From Agrobacterium tumefaciens (GTDB lineage Bacteria; Pseudomonadota; Alphaproteobacteria; Rhizobiales; Rhizobiaceae): DNA of 64,000 nt. Positions within the stretch are counted from its first letter, which is position 1. Each line of letters opens with the position of its first letter. The translations under genes and the position numbers were made by a program. Shown here piece by piece: positions 1 to 8,137 of the stretch. Under the pieces are notes generated by a model. It ran no database searches. It was not told the origin of the DNA and saw only the letters and a list, made by a program, of their open reading frames with translations. The stretch lies in NCBI RefSeq assembly GCF_005221385.1, contig NZ_CP039904.1:2090280-2154279 (forward strand), in the 5' to 3' direction.

Positions 1-246
1 TCCTCGATGGGCCGGAAGCGTGAACGCCTAATGTTGCCTTATATAACGCGAAGTTGGTAGGTGCTACCGCAGATTCCTTTGCGCGAGGAAATGACTAAGG
101 ACGGATGTCGCTCGGTGGTAGCTTAAGTCAGAGTGAAAAAATGATATCCAATAAATTCTCTTATTTTCAATGTGTTTCTGAGAGTAATTCGGATCCATTT
201 AAGTATATATGATCCTTTCGTTGCTATGGAAACATCTTATCTATTG

Positions 247-330
247 TCGATAAGGGGTACTTATCGATGGTTAGAAGGCCAACTGACAATCATGCGATGT
301 GAGGAACTCTAATATTCTGATAGAGTTCCT
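247..330. promoter_or_regulatory. Two dyad symmetries upstream of the DUF1612 gene
   Basis: Two perfect inverted repeats lie in the AT-rich leader. The first (247-267) has 8-bp arms TCGATAAG and CTTATCGA around 5 nt. The second (302-330) has 10-bp arms AGGAACTCTA and TAGAGTTCCT around 9 nt, and ends 17 bp before the start codon of the next gene. Neither is followed by a T-run, so an operator or translational-control hairpin is more likely than a terminator. The first 340 bases hold no gene that I can support. Confidence 0.5.
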
Positions 331-347
331 ATAAGAAATCATTTACC

Positions 348-1499
348 ATGATTTCAATGGCTTACGATCTCGCGAAAATCAGCATGACAGCCTTGATGCG
401 ACCGGCTTTCGACGCCGGTGTCGCCCTGGCGCGTCTCGATGAGCGCATCGCCCGTTCACCGATCGGCGCCGGCTGGATCGAACGCCAAAACTTCGCCGAC
501 GCCTGTGCTTCCCTCTGGATCGACGGCGAACTCGTCCATCTCGAAGACCTCGTCCTCCACGACGCGTTTCGCGATACCCGCGCGCCAACCCACGAACTCA
601 CCATCGCTCGTGACGTGCTCCGCACCCGTCGGCGCATTTCTGGGCAGTCGCCGGATTGGGCGTTGTCCGCAGAGGGTATCCGAACGTTGCGACAAACCCA
701 GGCGTGGCCTGGACCATCAGACGGTCCTGACAACGCTGAGAACGACCGCAGTATTCAGCCTGCACAAGTGGTAGAGCGGGAAGGGGAGGGGGATGATGAT
801 GGCGACGACAAAGATCTCCCGGGCGTGGACCTCGTGGCCATCGATGCCCTGCTAGCCCGATCTGACGCCGCGATCGAACACGCAAAACGCCCCGACCGGC
901 CTGCGATCGACACCCGCGAGCGAGATACTCTCGTCTATGATCTCGACTGGGACGAGGATGCCCGGCTCGACGAATGGCGCGGCGTGCTGCGCCGGGCCAA
1001 CGAGTTGCCGGCGGTGCTGCAGGCGATCATTGCCCTCGATGCCTGGAACGAACTGTCCGTGCTGCAGCACGCGCCCTGGCTCGGCCGGCTGTTGGCCGCG
1101 TCGATCCTGCGGCAGGCGGGGATCACGTCAGGCGCCCATCTCGCCGCCATCAATCTCGGTCTGAAAACCATTCCGGTCGATCGGCGCCGGCATCGTGACC
1201 GGGAGACCCGGTTGCTCGCCATAGCCCACGGACTGATCGCCGCCGCGGAGACCGGACTCAAGGAGCATGACAGGCTGGCGCTGGCCCGGACACTGTTCGA
1301 ACGAAAGCTGGAGGGACGCCGAACTTCTTCAAAATTGCCCGAGCTCGTCGACTTGGTGATGGCAAAGCCGTTGGTGTCGGCCGGGATTGTGGCGAAGACG
1401 CTGGACATGACGCCGCAGGCGGCGCGGCGGATCGTTTTGGAGCTGGGTCTGCGCGAGATGACGGGGAGGGGGAGGTTTCGGGCGTGGGGGCTCCTATGA
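348..1499 (+). CDS. RHE_PE00001-type protein (DUF1612 with C-terminal helix-turn-helix)
   Basis: This 383-aa protein matches, from memory of the family, the RHE_PE00001/DUF1612 proteins common on rhizobial plasmids and islands; their function is not established. The N-terminus has the family pattern of a conserved aspartate/arginine-rich block ([14 protein letters not shown]). An acidic low-complexity linker lies near residues 135-165. The C-terminal 60 residues contain a probable winged or helix-turn-helix segment ([22 protein letters not shown]), which suggests DNA binding. The start at 348 was kept, although a second ATG three codons in would serve equally well. It stands alone, with inverted repeats directly upstream and the methyltransferase gene 242 bp downstream. 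A role as an island regulator is inference. Confidence 0.8.
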   Translation: MISMAYDLAKISMTALMRPAFDAGVALARLDERIARSPIGAGWIERQNFADACASLWIDGELVHLEDLVLHDAFRDTRAPTHELTIARDVLRTRRRISGQSPDWALSAEGIRTLRQTQAWPGPSDGPDNAENDRSIQPAQVVEREGEGDDDGDDKDLPGVDLVAIDALLARSDAAIEHAKRPDRPAIDTRERDTLVYDLDWDEDARLDEWRGVLRRANELPAVLQAIIALDAWNELSVLQHAPWLGRLLAASILRQAGITSGAHLAAINLGLKTIPVDRRRHRDRETRLLAIAHGLIAAAETGLKEHDRLALARTLFERKLEGRRTSSKLPELVDLVMAKPLVSAGIVAKTLDMTPQAARRIVLELGLREMTGRGRFRAWGLL

Positions 1500-1741
1500 G
1501 TAGCATTTCTGATCTTCAAAGCCAATGAATCGCGGTGGACGACAAGCTGTAGGACTATCGGACAACCATAAAGCTGAATGCAACTATTGCGATATGGTCG
1601 CCCATGGCAATGCACAGTTTGCTGTTGCTGGCGACGAGAGTTTGTTAAAGAATGATGTTGTAGAGCCTTAAAAGAAAAGTCGGAGTTAGGTTAAGCGGTG
1701 ATATTCGAACGGGTTATTCAGATCTCCAGTAGGCTGAGCGG

Positions 1742-3466
1742 GTGGTGATGAATTTTGTGAACGTCCATGCTGCTTTGGAAACGCAGGCGGGCGAGCGGGT
1801 CGCGTTCGATGCTTCTAATGCAGCGCGAGGATTGCAAGAACGACGCCAACTCGGGGCATTCTACACACCGCAAAGGCTTAGCGGGATGTTATCGGACTGG
1901 GCAATCCGGGGAGCTGACGATCTTGTCCTCGAACCTAGCTTCGGCGGTTGCGGATTCCTTGCTTCCGCTTTGTCGACGTTAGCCCGCAGGGGTGCAGCTG
2001 ACCCTGCGAAAAGAGTATTTGGCTGCGATATCGACTCTTTAGCATTCACCCACCTATCAAAACTGTTCGACGGCCGTAGCGACCTGGACGGTTTCGTGCA
2101 AGGTGATTTCCTCGACTGTTTTGAAGTTAACGTTTGGCCGAGCCAATTTACGGCGGTGATTGGAAATCCTCCATATATTCCCCATCAGCGCATAGGGAAG
2201 GAGAGGGTACGAGATCTCTCCTCGCGCGTGTGGCCAGTGACAGGCGTTGGAGGTCGGAGTAGCCTTTGGGCCTACTTCATCTGGCACAGTCTAAGATTCA
2301 TCGCAATTGGCGGGCGTATGGCTTGGGTTTTGCCCGGCGCGTTCATGCAGGCCGACTATGCAAAAGCGCTGAGGGATTATTTGCCTCGCCGCTTCGAACG
2401 CGTCGCTGCATTTGTGGTCCGTGATAGACTCTTCATTTCGGAAGGAACTGACGAGGAAACGGTAGTCTTGCTAGCCGATGGTTTCCTGTCGTCAGAGGCC
2501 GATGGAAGGATGGCTGTCGGGATAGCTGCCGATCTTGAGGAACTTGAGAAGACGATCTCGCGATGGAATGAAGGTCTCTGGACTGGTGATTTAAGCGGTC
2601 GCAGCGCGGCGAGCCTCAGCCTCACGTCAGCTGAGACCTCGCTGTTTTCGGCAGTGGCCGCTCACGAGAGCGTAGTAATGTTTGGCAAGCTCGCCAAAGT
2701 CCAGATCGGGGTTGTAACCGGCGCAAACGATTTTTTTGTGTTAAGTCGCTCGGGCCTGGAAGCCGCCGGGATCCCCGAGTCGGTCTGCATCAAAGTGCTT
2801 TCCAAGTTTAAGGCATCGGCGAGCATCACTCTTGTTGACGAGGATTTCCACAAATACGCTGCGGAAGGAGGTAAGACGTTTTTGGTTTCCCTTGGGAATG
2901 AAGACCAATGTGCCCCGATCGAAAAATACCTCTCGACCTTCGATACAAAGCGGCGCGAGGATAACAGTACCTTCCGCAAACGCCGTCATTGGTCTGAGAC
3001 ATATGATGGCAGACATCCAGACGCTTTTTTTCCAGTGATGCATCATGATGGCCCGAGACTTGTGCTCAACGAAACCGATGGGACGTCGACGAACACGATA
3101 CATCGCGTGTTCTTTCATGCCGCCGCGGCATCGGCCAAAATGCGCAAATTGGCCGCTATCAGCATTTTGACGTCATTCAGTCAGATGTCGGCAGAGATCG
3201 TGGGGCGAAGATACGGATCTGGCGTCTTGAAGCACGAACCACGTGACGCCGAGCGGCTGCAGCTACTGATGCCCAAAGTTGGTACAGCGGAATTGAATTC
3301 GGTGTTCCAAGAACTAGACCAGTTGCTTAGGCGCGGAAGCCGAATCGAAGCGTCCAAGCGAGCCGACAGCTTCATATATGCGGCTGCCGGCCTGACTTCT
3401 ACGAAGAAAATTTCCGATGATCTTCTACAGGCGCTTGCAGTGGTGCGCCAGCGCCGTCGCCCTTGA
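1742..3466 (+). CDS. N6-adenine DNA methyltransferase, Eco57I-like
   Basis: This 574-aa protein is a class I SAM-dependent adenine methyltransferase. Motif X-like GAFYTPQ is at residues 38-44, the SAM-binding motif EPSFGGCGFL at 64-73, an acidic GCDID at 94-98, and the catalytic NPPY at 142-145. The C-terminal half resembles the target-recognition region of Eco57I/TaqI-like enzymes. I see no PD-(D/E)XK or other nuclease motif, so it is not an obvious type IIG enzyme by itself. The start could be GTG 1742 or ATG 1748. It converges with the 228-aa gene, the two stop codons being only a few bases apart. It may protect host DNA while the neighbouring operon senses or restricts invaders; that link is inference. 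Confidence 0.85.
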   Translation: MVMNFVNVHAALETQAGERVAFDASNAARGLQERRQLGAFYTPQRLSGMLSDWAIRGADDLVLEPSFGGCGFLASALSTLARRGAADPAKRVFGCDIDSLAFTHLSKLFDGRSDLDGFVQGDFLDCFEVNVWPSQFTAVIGNPPYIPHQRIGKERVRDLSSRVWPVTGVGGRSSLWAYFIWHSLRFIAIGGRMAWVLPGAFMQADYAKALRDYLPRRFERVAAFVVRDRLFISEGTDEETVVLLADGFLSSEADGRMAVGIAADLEELEKTISRWNEGLWTGDLSGRSAASLSLTSAETSLFSAVAAHESVVMFGKLAKVQIGVVTGANDFFVLSRSGLEAAGIPESVCIKVLSKFKASASITLVDEDFHKYAAEGGKTFLVSLGNEDQCAPIEKYLSTFDTKRREDNSTFRKRRHWSETYDGRHPDAFFPVMHHDGPRLVLNETDGTSTNTIHRVFFHAAAASAKMRKLAAISILTSFSQMSAEIVGRRYGSGVLKHEPRDAERLQLLMPKVGTAELNSVFQELDQLLRRGSRIEASKRADSFIYAAAGLTSTKKISDDLLQALAVVRQRRRP

Positions 3467-3469
3467 TCT

Positions 3470-4156
3470 CTATTTTTTTGCCTTTTGCACCCAGCGATCG
3501 CCCCACATTGAGCCCAGTGCCGTCGATTGACCGACACGCAGGCAATCTGCGAGTATTTTTGCGTAGGCTTCGAAGCAAAGCTGTTGGAACAGCTGGATGG
3601 ACTTGCACCACGCGGGATCGTCGCGAAGGTGTTTTTTCCAAAGCGCCTCGAAGAAATTGGCAGAGACTACTTCGCAGAGGAGGGCAATCTCCATTGGTGG
3701 ATGACACCAACGTGGTTCCTTGACGGGAAAATCCGTTGCACGATGTCCCCGCGCATGCCCGCCGAACTGCAAGTGGTAGGACGGACCGCTCTGCCCTGCA
3801 TTCGCCCGATCTACATGCCATCTTCCGATTGGGTCGCCGACGCGATCAAACATCTCCAACGCTATATCGAGAGATTCAAAAGGCGGATGATGTTCGTCTA
3901 TCTGCGCGACTTTTATTTTCGAAATGAGATTGAGTTGAATGTCGTGACCATCTTTGTCCTTGGCGCGAGCGAACGAAATCGGCCGTGCAGGCTTAATTTC
4001 AACCGACCATGACTTTGATCTCTTCTGCTTGATTATGTTCTTGCTCTCGTCGGAAAGCGCGGAACGGCCCTCTTGGGTCAGTATACCGGCCAAGTGTAGC
4101 TTTTCCGCGATAACACTCAGAGCTTTTCCAGCGTCCTCCGCCCTGAAGTCAGTCAT
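3470..4156 (-). CDS. Hypothetical protein, third gene of kinase/receiver operon
   Basis: This 228-aa protein has no family that I recognise. Conspicuous features are an N-terminal charged region, a central stretch with histidines and tryptophans (HLQFGGHARGH, then PRWCHPPMEIALL), and a hydrophobic C-terminal helix-rich part. Its ATG overlaps the stop of the upstream receiver gene by the four bases ATGA, which implies translational coupling and a shared task. A putative effector, nuclease or adaptor role is possible, but no catalytic motif is certain. A plus-strand frame in the same place (3527-4012) is judged a shadow because it lacks this operon context. Confidence 0.7.
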   Translation of the reverse strand: MTDFRAEDAGKALSVIAEKLHLAGILTQEGRSALSDESKNIIKQKRSKSWSVEIKPARPISFARAKDKDGHDIQLNLISKIKVAQIDEHHPPFESLDIALEMFDRVGDPIGRWHVDRANAGQSGPSYHLQFGGHARGHRATDFPVKEPRWCHPPMEIALLCEVVSANFFEALWKKHLRDDPAWCKSIQLFQQLCFEAYAKILADCLRVGQSTALGSMWGDRWVQKAKK

Positions 4157-5256
4157 TTTCCACCTTCGGTACGTTCCATTTCCTGGACGTCGTTTACAAG
4201 ATCCGCATCTGTTTCATCTACTTCCAAAGGTGAGTTTAGATGCTTATAGGTGTCTTTCTGTATGCAATCCCAGCAGATACGCCTACGCGTCGTGTATCGT
4301 GGGGCTCGAGGATCATAAGCGGCAAGCGAGTGGCGAAGTTCCGATGGACGGCCGCATGAAGCGCAGGCGAATACTGGATACTCGTCGACGCTACCGTTCC
4401 AAGGAGACATATTCGGTCTGATTTCCTTCCCTAGCGTATCGCTTAGCTTTGCCGCGCGTTCGGCAGAGGTCAGGCCTGATGATCGGTCCTCGAATATCTT
4501 TTCACTGAAGACCTCAAGTCTCCCTGACCACCATCTGCGCCATCCATCTCCGAGAAGTCCTGTGTATAGGACGCCCGCCTCTTCGAGCGCACGTGCGATC
4601 AAATGAAAATCTTCCGGGTTGATCCCGAGCATCGCACAGGCCCAATGGTCATCGATTAGGATTGCGGGCCTTTCGATCATGTTTCGAAGTAGCTGGCGAA
4701 TGATAAGATGCGGAGCTGCGGCGGTCTCGAAAGAACGACGGAGTTCCTGGCTGTCGAGCTGCTCAGTATCAAGCTCATTCGCGCCGAGAATCTTTGAGAT
4801 GTCAAATTTCGTGTGCATCTGTCGAAGAGTCTCGTATGCACGCGCTAGAGCGATCAGCTCTGTTCTGACTCGGCCCCGGTTTTCATTGACCTCTTCTTTG
4901 GAATATACTTTGTCGAAAAGATCGTGGGCTGTCTTATCGGGATCATATGCCGCCTTGAGCTTGGTTTCGTTGGAGACCAGCACGAGACTAAAGTCGTTGG
5001 CTGGATGCATGATCGCTACATCCCGCAAAAGCTGAGCTAGCCCGCTGCCTTTATAGGTATGTCCAGCCTCGATACCCGCATCGACTTCATCAAGCCTATA
5101 GTCCAACGCGACCACATGTGGGTTACGCTCGCGGATAGTCAGAGCCTGGGTGGTCAAAGGAGATACCTTTAGGAATTCGAATTCCAATTCACCAGGAGTG
5201 CTCATAACGCCGGCGTAGGCCTCGTCCGCGTCGTCTACAAAAACGCCCTTAAACAT
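4153..5256 (-). CDS. Receiver-domain protein with C-terminal zinc ribbon
   Basis: The N-terminal 120 residues of this 367-aa protein look like a response-regulator receiver. There is an acidic pair at D8-D9, a likely phospho-acceptor D52 in LDYRLDE, a serine at the end of a beta strand (VLVSNE, near 95) and the conserved lysine in FDKVY near 117. No classical DNA-binding output domain follows. Instead there is an alpha-helical middle (containing MLGINPEDFHLIARAL) and a C-terminal four-cysteine zinc-ribbon-like motif (CASCGRP, then CWDCIQK). It lies between the kinase gene (14-bp gap) and the 228-aa gene (4-bp overlap). It probably receives the signal of the kinase; what it then does is unknown. 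Confidence 0.75.
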   Translation of the reverse strand: MFKGVFVDDADEAYAGVMSTPGELEFEFLKVSPLTTQALTIRERNPHVVALDYRLDEVDAGIEAGHTYKGSGLAQLLRDVAIMHPANDFSLVLVSNETKLKAAYDPDKTAHDLFDKVYSKEEVNENRGRVRTELIALARAYETLRQMHTKFDISKILGANELDTEQLDSQELRRSFETAAAPHLIIRQLLRNMIERPAILIDDHWACAMLGINPEDFHLIARALEEAGVLYTGLLGDGWRRWWSGRLEVFSEKIFEDRSSGLTSAERAAKLSDTLGKEIRPNMSPWNGSVDEYPVFACASCGRPSELRHSLAAYDPRAPRYTTRRRICWDCIQKDTYKHLNSPLEVDETDADLVNDVQEMERTEGGK

Positions 5257-5270
5257 CGACTGCTGAAATC

Positions 5271-7781
5271 CTATTTTGAGAGAATGCGAAACTCAATCTT
5301 GAAATTGTACCCATGACTGGGCGTGGCAACCGAAACGGATCCGCCATAACTTTCGGCGATGTCTGAAACGATTTTTAGACCTAATCCCGTGCCGGGGCCT
5401 GCTATGCCGTCCTCCTCCGAACCAGCACTGGTCGTGAAGAATGGATCGAATATGCGGTCAGCGATTTCCGGTTCTAACCCTGTGCCGTTGTCTTCGAATG
5501 CGAGCACGATGTGCTGATCGATTTTCCGCGCGGATATCCTGATTCTTTTAGGATGGGCCTTGGCACGCTTCATCGATTTGACTGCATTGGTCAGGAAGTT
5601 AAGCAGCATAGAGTCAAATTCGGCCGAGTGCATCGCCGTTGTCCGGATAGAAGGTGGCGATATGTCGAGGACAAAGTCGACACCCTGCTTGGTCATGTAG
5701 TTTTTGAACTGCGCCACGAACCGTTGGACGGATCCTTGCACTGACAGCTCGTTAAGTTCCCGGCTTTCGGTCTGGGACAGCAATCCAGCGATGTATCCTC
5801 CGATGTCGAAGACGCGGCTTACCGCTTTCTGCAGCTCCAGATGCTGGTCGGAAAGCTTGCCCTTCATCACCGGGTCCGCTATTTCCAAAACGAGATCGTT
5901 CAGCAGATGAAGGTTCGATACCAGTGCTCCCTGAGAGCCTTTGATTTCGTGGCCGAAGACGCCGATTGATATCCCAAGCGAAGCCAATATCCGCAGCATC
6001 TCCTCGTACTCGATGGAGGCCGCGCGCTGCTGCTCTACAACCCGCTCGTACTCGACGATGAGTTGTTCCGCTTCGGCAAGGCTTTCTTGGACTTCTTCGT
6101 TGACGTCGCTGTCTTGCCTACTCGTAATTAGGCGCTCTCGGAAGTCTCTGAGGACCTCGGAGGGCTTTTTCTGTTCGGGAACGTAGTTGCGCTCGCTGGC
6201 TCTGGTCTTACGCTTGCGTGTTGAAGCTATTCTGATTGCAGCCCACTCTAACGCCCAGCGGGTGAAACGGCGCAATTCCACAAATGCTTCATTTTCTATG
6301 AGGCCTTCACGGCTACTAGTCTCTTCGAATAGCGATTCCGACAAAGGAGGAATGCTGACTTGACCGAAAAAATTCGAGTTGTTGGCTGGGACGAGAATAT
6401 TTCTGCGACCAGTATCAGCAGCTAGCTGAAGCCAGTCGTCCGTGGGGTCACCGTACGGCTGGACGCGAAAGCCATTGCGGTAGATTCGAATGCCACCAAA
6501 CTCGCGGCTCATACGTGCGGCTTGTTGAATGGATAAGCCTGAAAAATGTTCTGGGCTGTAAATGAAGTATCGCGAATCCAGTTTGACCGGACCAGTCAAA
6601 AGAAACTTTTCTTCGCATATTGCCTGCTCATCCAGCTCGAATTTCGGGGATGTAACCCGCAAGCTGGCAATTCCCTTATCATCGATAGCAGCCGTGATCG
6701 TTGCAAGCGCATGCGAGAGAAACGATCGTTCGATAGAAAATAGTTCGCGCTGGCTCTCTTGGGAAACGTCGTTAATTTCTACTTTGAATCCGGGGTCCGC
6801 CCTAAAGCCCCCCTCCAGAACGAGGTGGGTATCGTCGATCGCTACGGGGAATGGTGGCTGTAGCAGAACGACAGCTCGCCACACCTTTTCGATATCCGAT
6901 GCTGACCATCGCTCACGCAGGTCCTCGATTTGAAGTCGGGTGCCATGATCTTCGGAGGGCTTTGAAAATCGCTCTATTGAGCTGAATACGTCTTGAAGTG
7001 AAGCACCCGCAATGAAGTCGCGGTCCCAGTCAAACTGAACTCGATAACCAAAGCTCTCACCTGCTGGTTTGGACACGAATGTGAGGCGCTTTCCCAGACG
7101 CTGCACAGAGAATCGTCCAATACCTTTTTTACCGGCACGAGCACGACCGAACACCGGCGAGGTGGGCTCGGTATCTTTCGCGTTCGTTGATATCCGCATC
7201 CACGACGACCGGATGACGTCCTCGGTCATCCCCACGCCGTCGTCTTCGATAACGAGACTGCCGCCTATTTTTTCCTGATTGCTGAAAGTAAGTGTGACCT
7301 TCGTAGCATCTGCGTCGTAGGCGTTCTTGATGAGTTCAGAGAGAGCGGTTTCCTGCTTGCTGACAAGCTGCTCGCCGAGCCTTTGGATATGGGCAGCATC
7401 GACAGAAAACCGAACTCGGTTAGGATCGTCATCAACAAACTCCCGGCTGGCCGCTTCCACGAGATGCCAATTCGGGATTTTCTTGCTGACCTCAGCTTCG
7501 ACTATCTTCCGTGGGTCGATACTGGTCGTGTGATCCAAGTCGGCGTCGTATTCTACGGGGTGCTCAGCATGCGAGACTTGAAAGCTCAAAACGCTTTCCC
7601 GACCCTTATCGACATAGCCGCCATGGACGATGCTGAGCTTGCCAGGGGTTATGCCAACGAACACGCCAGCTGCGGTGATCAGCTCGACTACCTCGTTGGC
7701 ATTCCTAGCCTTTCTTATGTACCAAGTACCGCCAAAACGAAAAGGGTAGCCAATAATCTTGTCTTCGGTCATGTTATCCAC
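5271..7781 (-). CDS. Histidine kinase with two GHKL ATPase domains
   Basis: This 836-aa protein has two ATP-binding GHKL folds. The first, Hsp90/MORC-like, has ELIKNAYDADAT at 149-160, DDGVGM at 180-185 and GKKGIGRFS at 218-226. The second is a histidine-kinase core with H-box FGHEIKG (H611), N-box LLNFLTNAV (about 727-735), DNGTGL near 764-769 and GTGLGLKI near 797-804. A coiled-coil-rich stretch (about 520-590) precedes the H-box. No membrane segment is seen, so it acts in the cytosol. The Hsp90-like half could be a conformational sensor and the kinase half could phosphorylate the receiver encoded 14 bp downstream. The start is GTG at 7781 or ATG at 7772. Similar paired domains occur in proteins of defence islands; the biological role here is inference. 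Confidence 0.85.
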   Translation of the reverse strand: MDNMTEDKIIGYPFRFGGTWYIRKARNANEVVELITAAGVFVGITPGKLSIVHGGYVDKGRESVLSFQVSHAEHPVEYDADLDHTTSIDPRKIVEAEVSKKIPNWHLVEAASREFVDDDPNRVRFSVDAAHIQRLGEQLVSKQETALSELIKNAYDADATKVTLTFSNQEKIGGSLVIEDDGVGMTEDVIRSSWMRISTNAKDTEPTSPVFGRARAGKKGIGRFSVQRLGKRLTFVSKPAGESFGYRVQFDWDRDFIAGASLQDVFSSIERFSKPSEDHGTRLQIEDLRERWSASDIEKVWRAVVLLQPPFPVAIDDTHLVLEGGFRADPGFKVEINDVSQESQRELFSIERSFLSHALATITAAIDDKGIASLRVTSPKFELDEQAICEEKFLLTGPVKLDSRYFIYSPEHFSGLSIQQAARMSREFGGIRIYRNGFRVQPYGDPTDDWLQLAADTGRRNILVPANNSNFFGQVSIPPLSESLFEETSSREGLIENEAFVELRRFTRWALEWAAIRIASTRKRKTRASERNYVPEQKKPSEVLRDFRERLITSRQDSDVNEEVQESLAEAEQLIVEYERVVEQQRAASIEYEEMLRILASLGISIGVFGHEIKGSQGALVSNLHLLNDLVLEIADPVMKGKLSDQHLELQKAVSRVFDIGGYIAGLLSQTESRELNELSVQGSVQRFVAQFKNYMTKQGVDFVLDISPPSIRTTAMHSAEFDSMLLNFLTNAVKSMKRAKAHPKRIRISARKIDQHIVLAFEDNGTGLEPEIADRIFDPFFTTSAGSEEDGIAGPGTGLGLKIVSDIAESYGGSVSVATPSHGYNFKIEFRILSK

Positions 7782-8137
7782 GTTTAGCGCCGATCCTTGT
7801 TAGACCGTAGGCTTGATCGCAAAGCTTTGGAACCACGCCCAAGACCGGACTGGCCGTCTCAATAGCGACGGTCTTCTTCCGAAATGGCGGTGTAGGTGGT
7901 ACTCCTCTCTGCGTTGCAAGCACGTTAGGGCTGTTGTCTCGGTATTTCAACCTAGGACATACGCGAAACGCGAGCCCGAGCACATTTCAGGAACCCGTCG
8001 CCGAGGAAATCCTAGGCGAAGACCGTGCGAAATCGTCATTTTTCACCTCAGAAAGAGGATGCTCGGCAACGAAGGCGGGCGTCTTCAGTTCAGAGCCCGC
8101 CTTCTGCGTTAAAATTCGAGGTGGCCGCGTCTCGATG
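7782..8137. other. Intergenic region between kinase and HAD genes
   Basis: These 356 bases hold no supported gene. The part next to the kinase start probably carries the promoter of the three-gene operon. The part nearest the HAD gene holds the terminator-like hairpin listed separately. Confidence 0.5.
8071..8104. terminator. Terminator-like hairpin downstream of the HAD-membrane gene
   Basis: Perfect 10-bp GC-rich arms GAAGGCGGGC and GCCCGCCTTC enclose a 14-nt loop, 33 bp after the stop of the minus-strand HAD gene. The following T-run is weak on both strands, so factor-independent termination is likely but not certain. Confidence 0.5.

Noticed and set aside
1742..3466. Type IIG restriction-modification enzyme
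   Set aside because: No nuclease motif is visible in the 574 residues, which is also short for a fused type IIG enzyme.
3527..4012. Plus-strand frame of 161 codons
   Set aside because: It is antisense to the 228-aa gene, which has a 4-bp coupled overlap with its operon partner; the plus frame has no such support.
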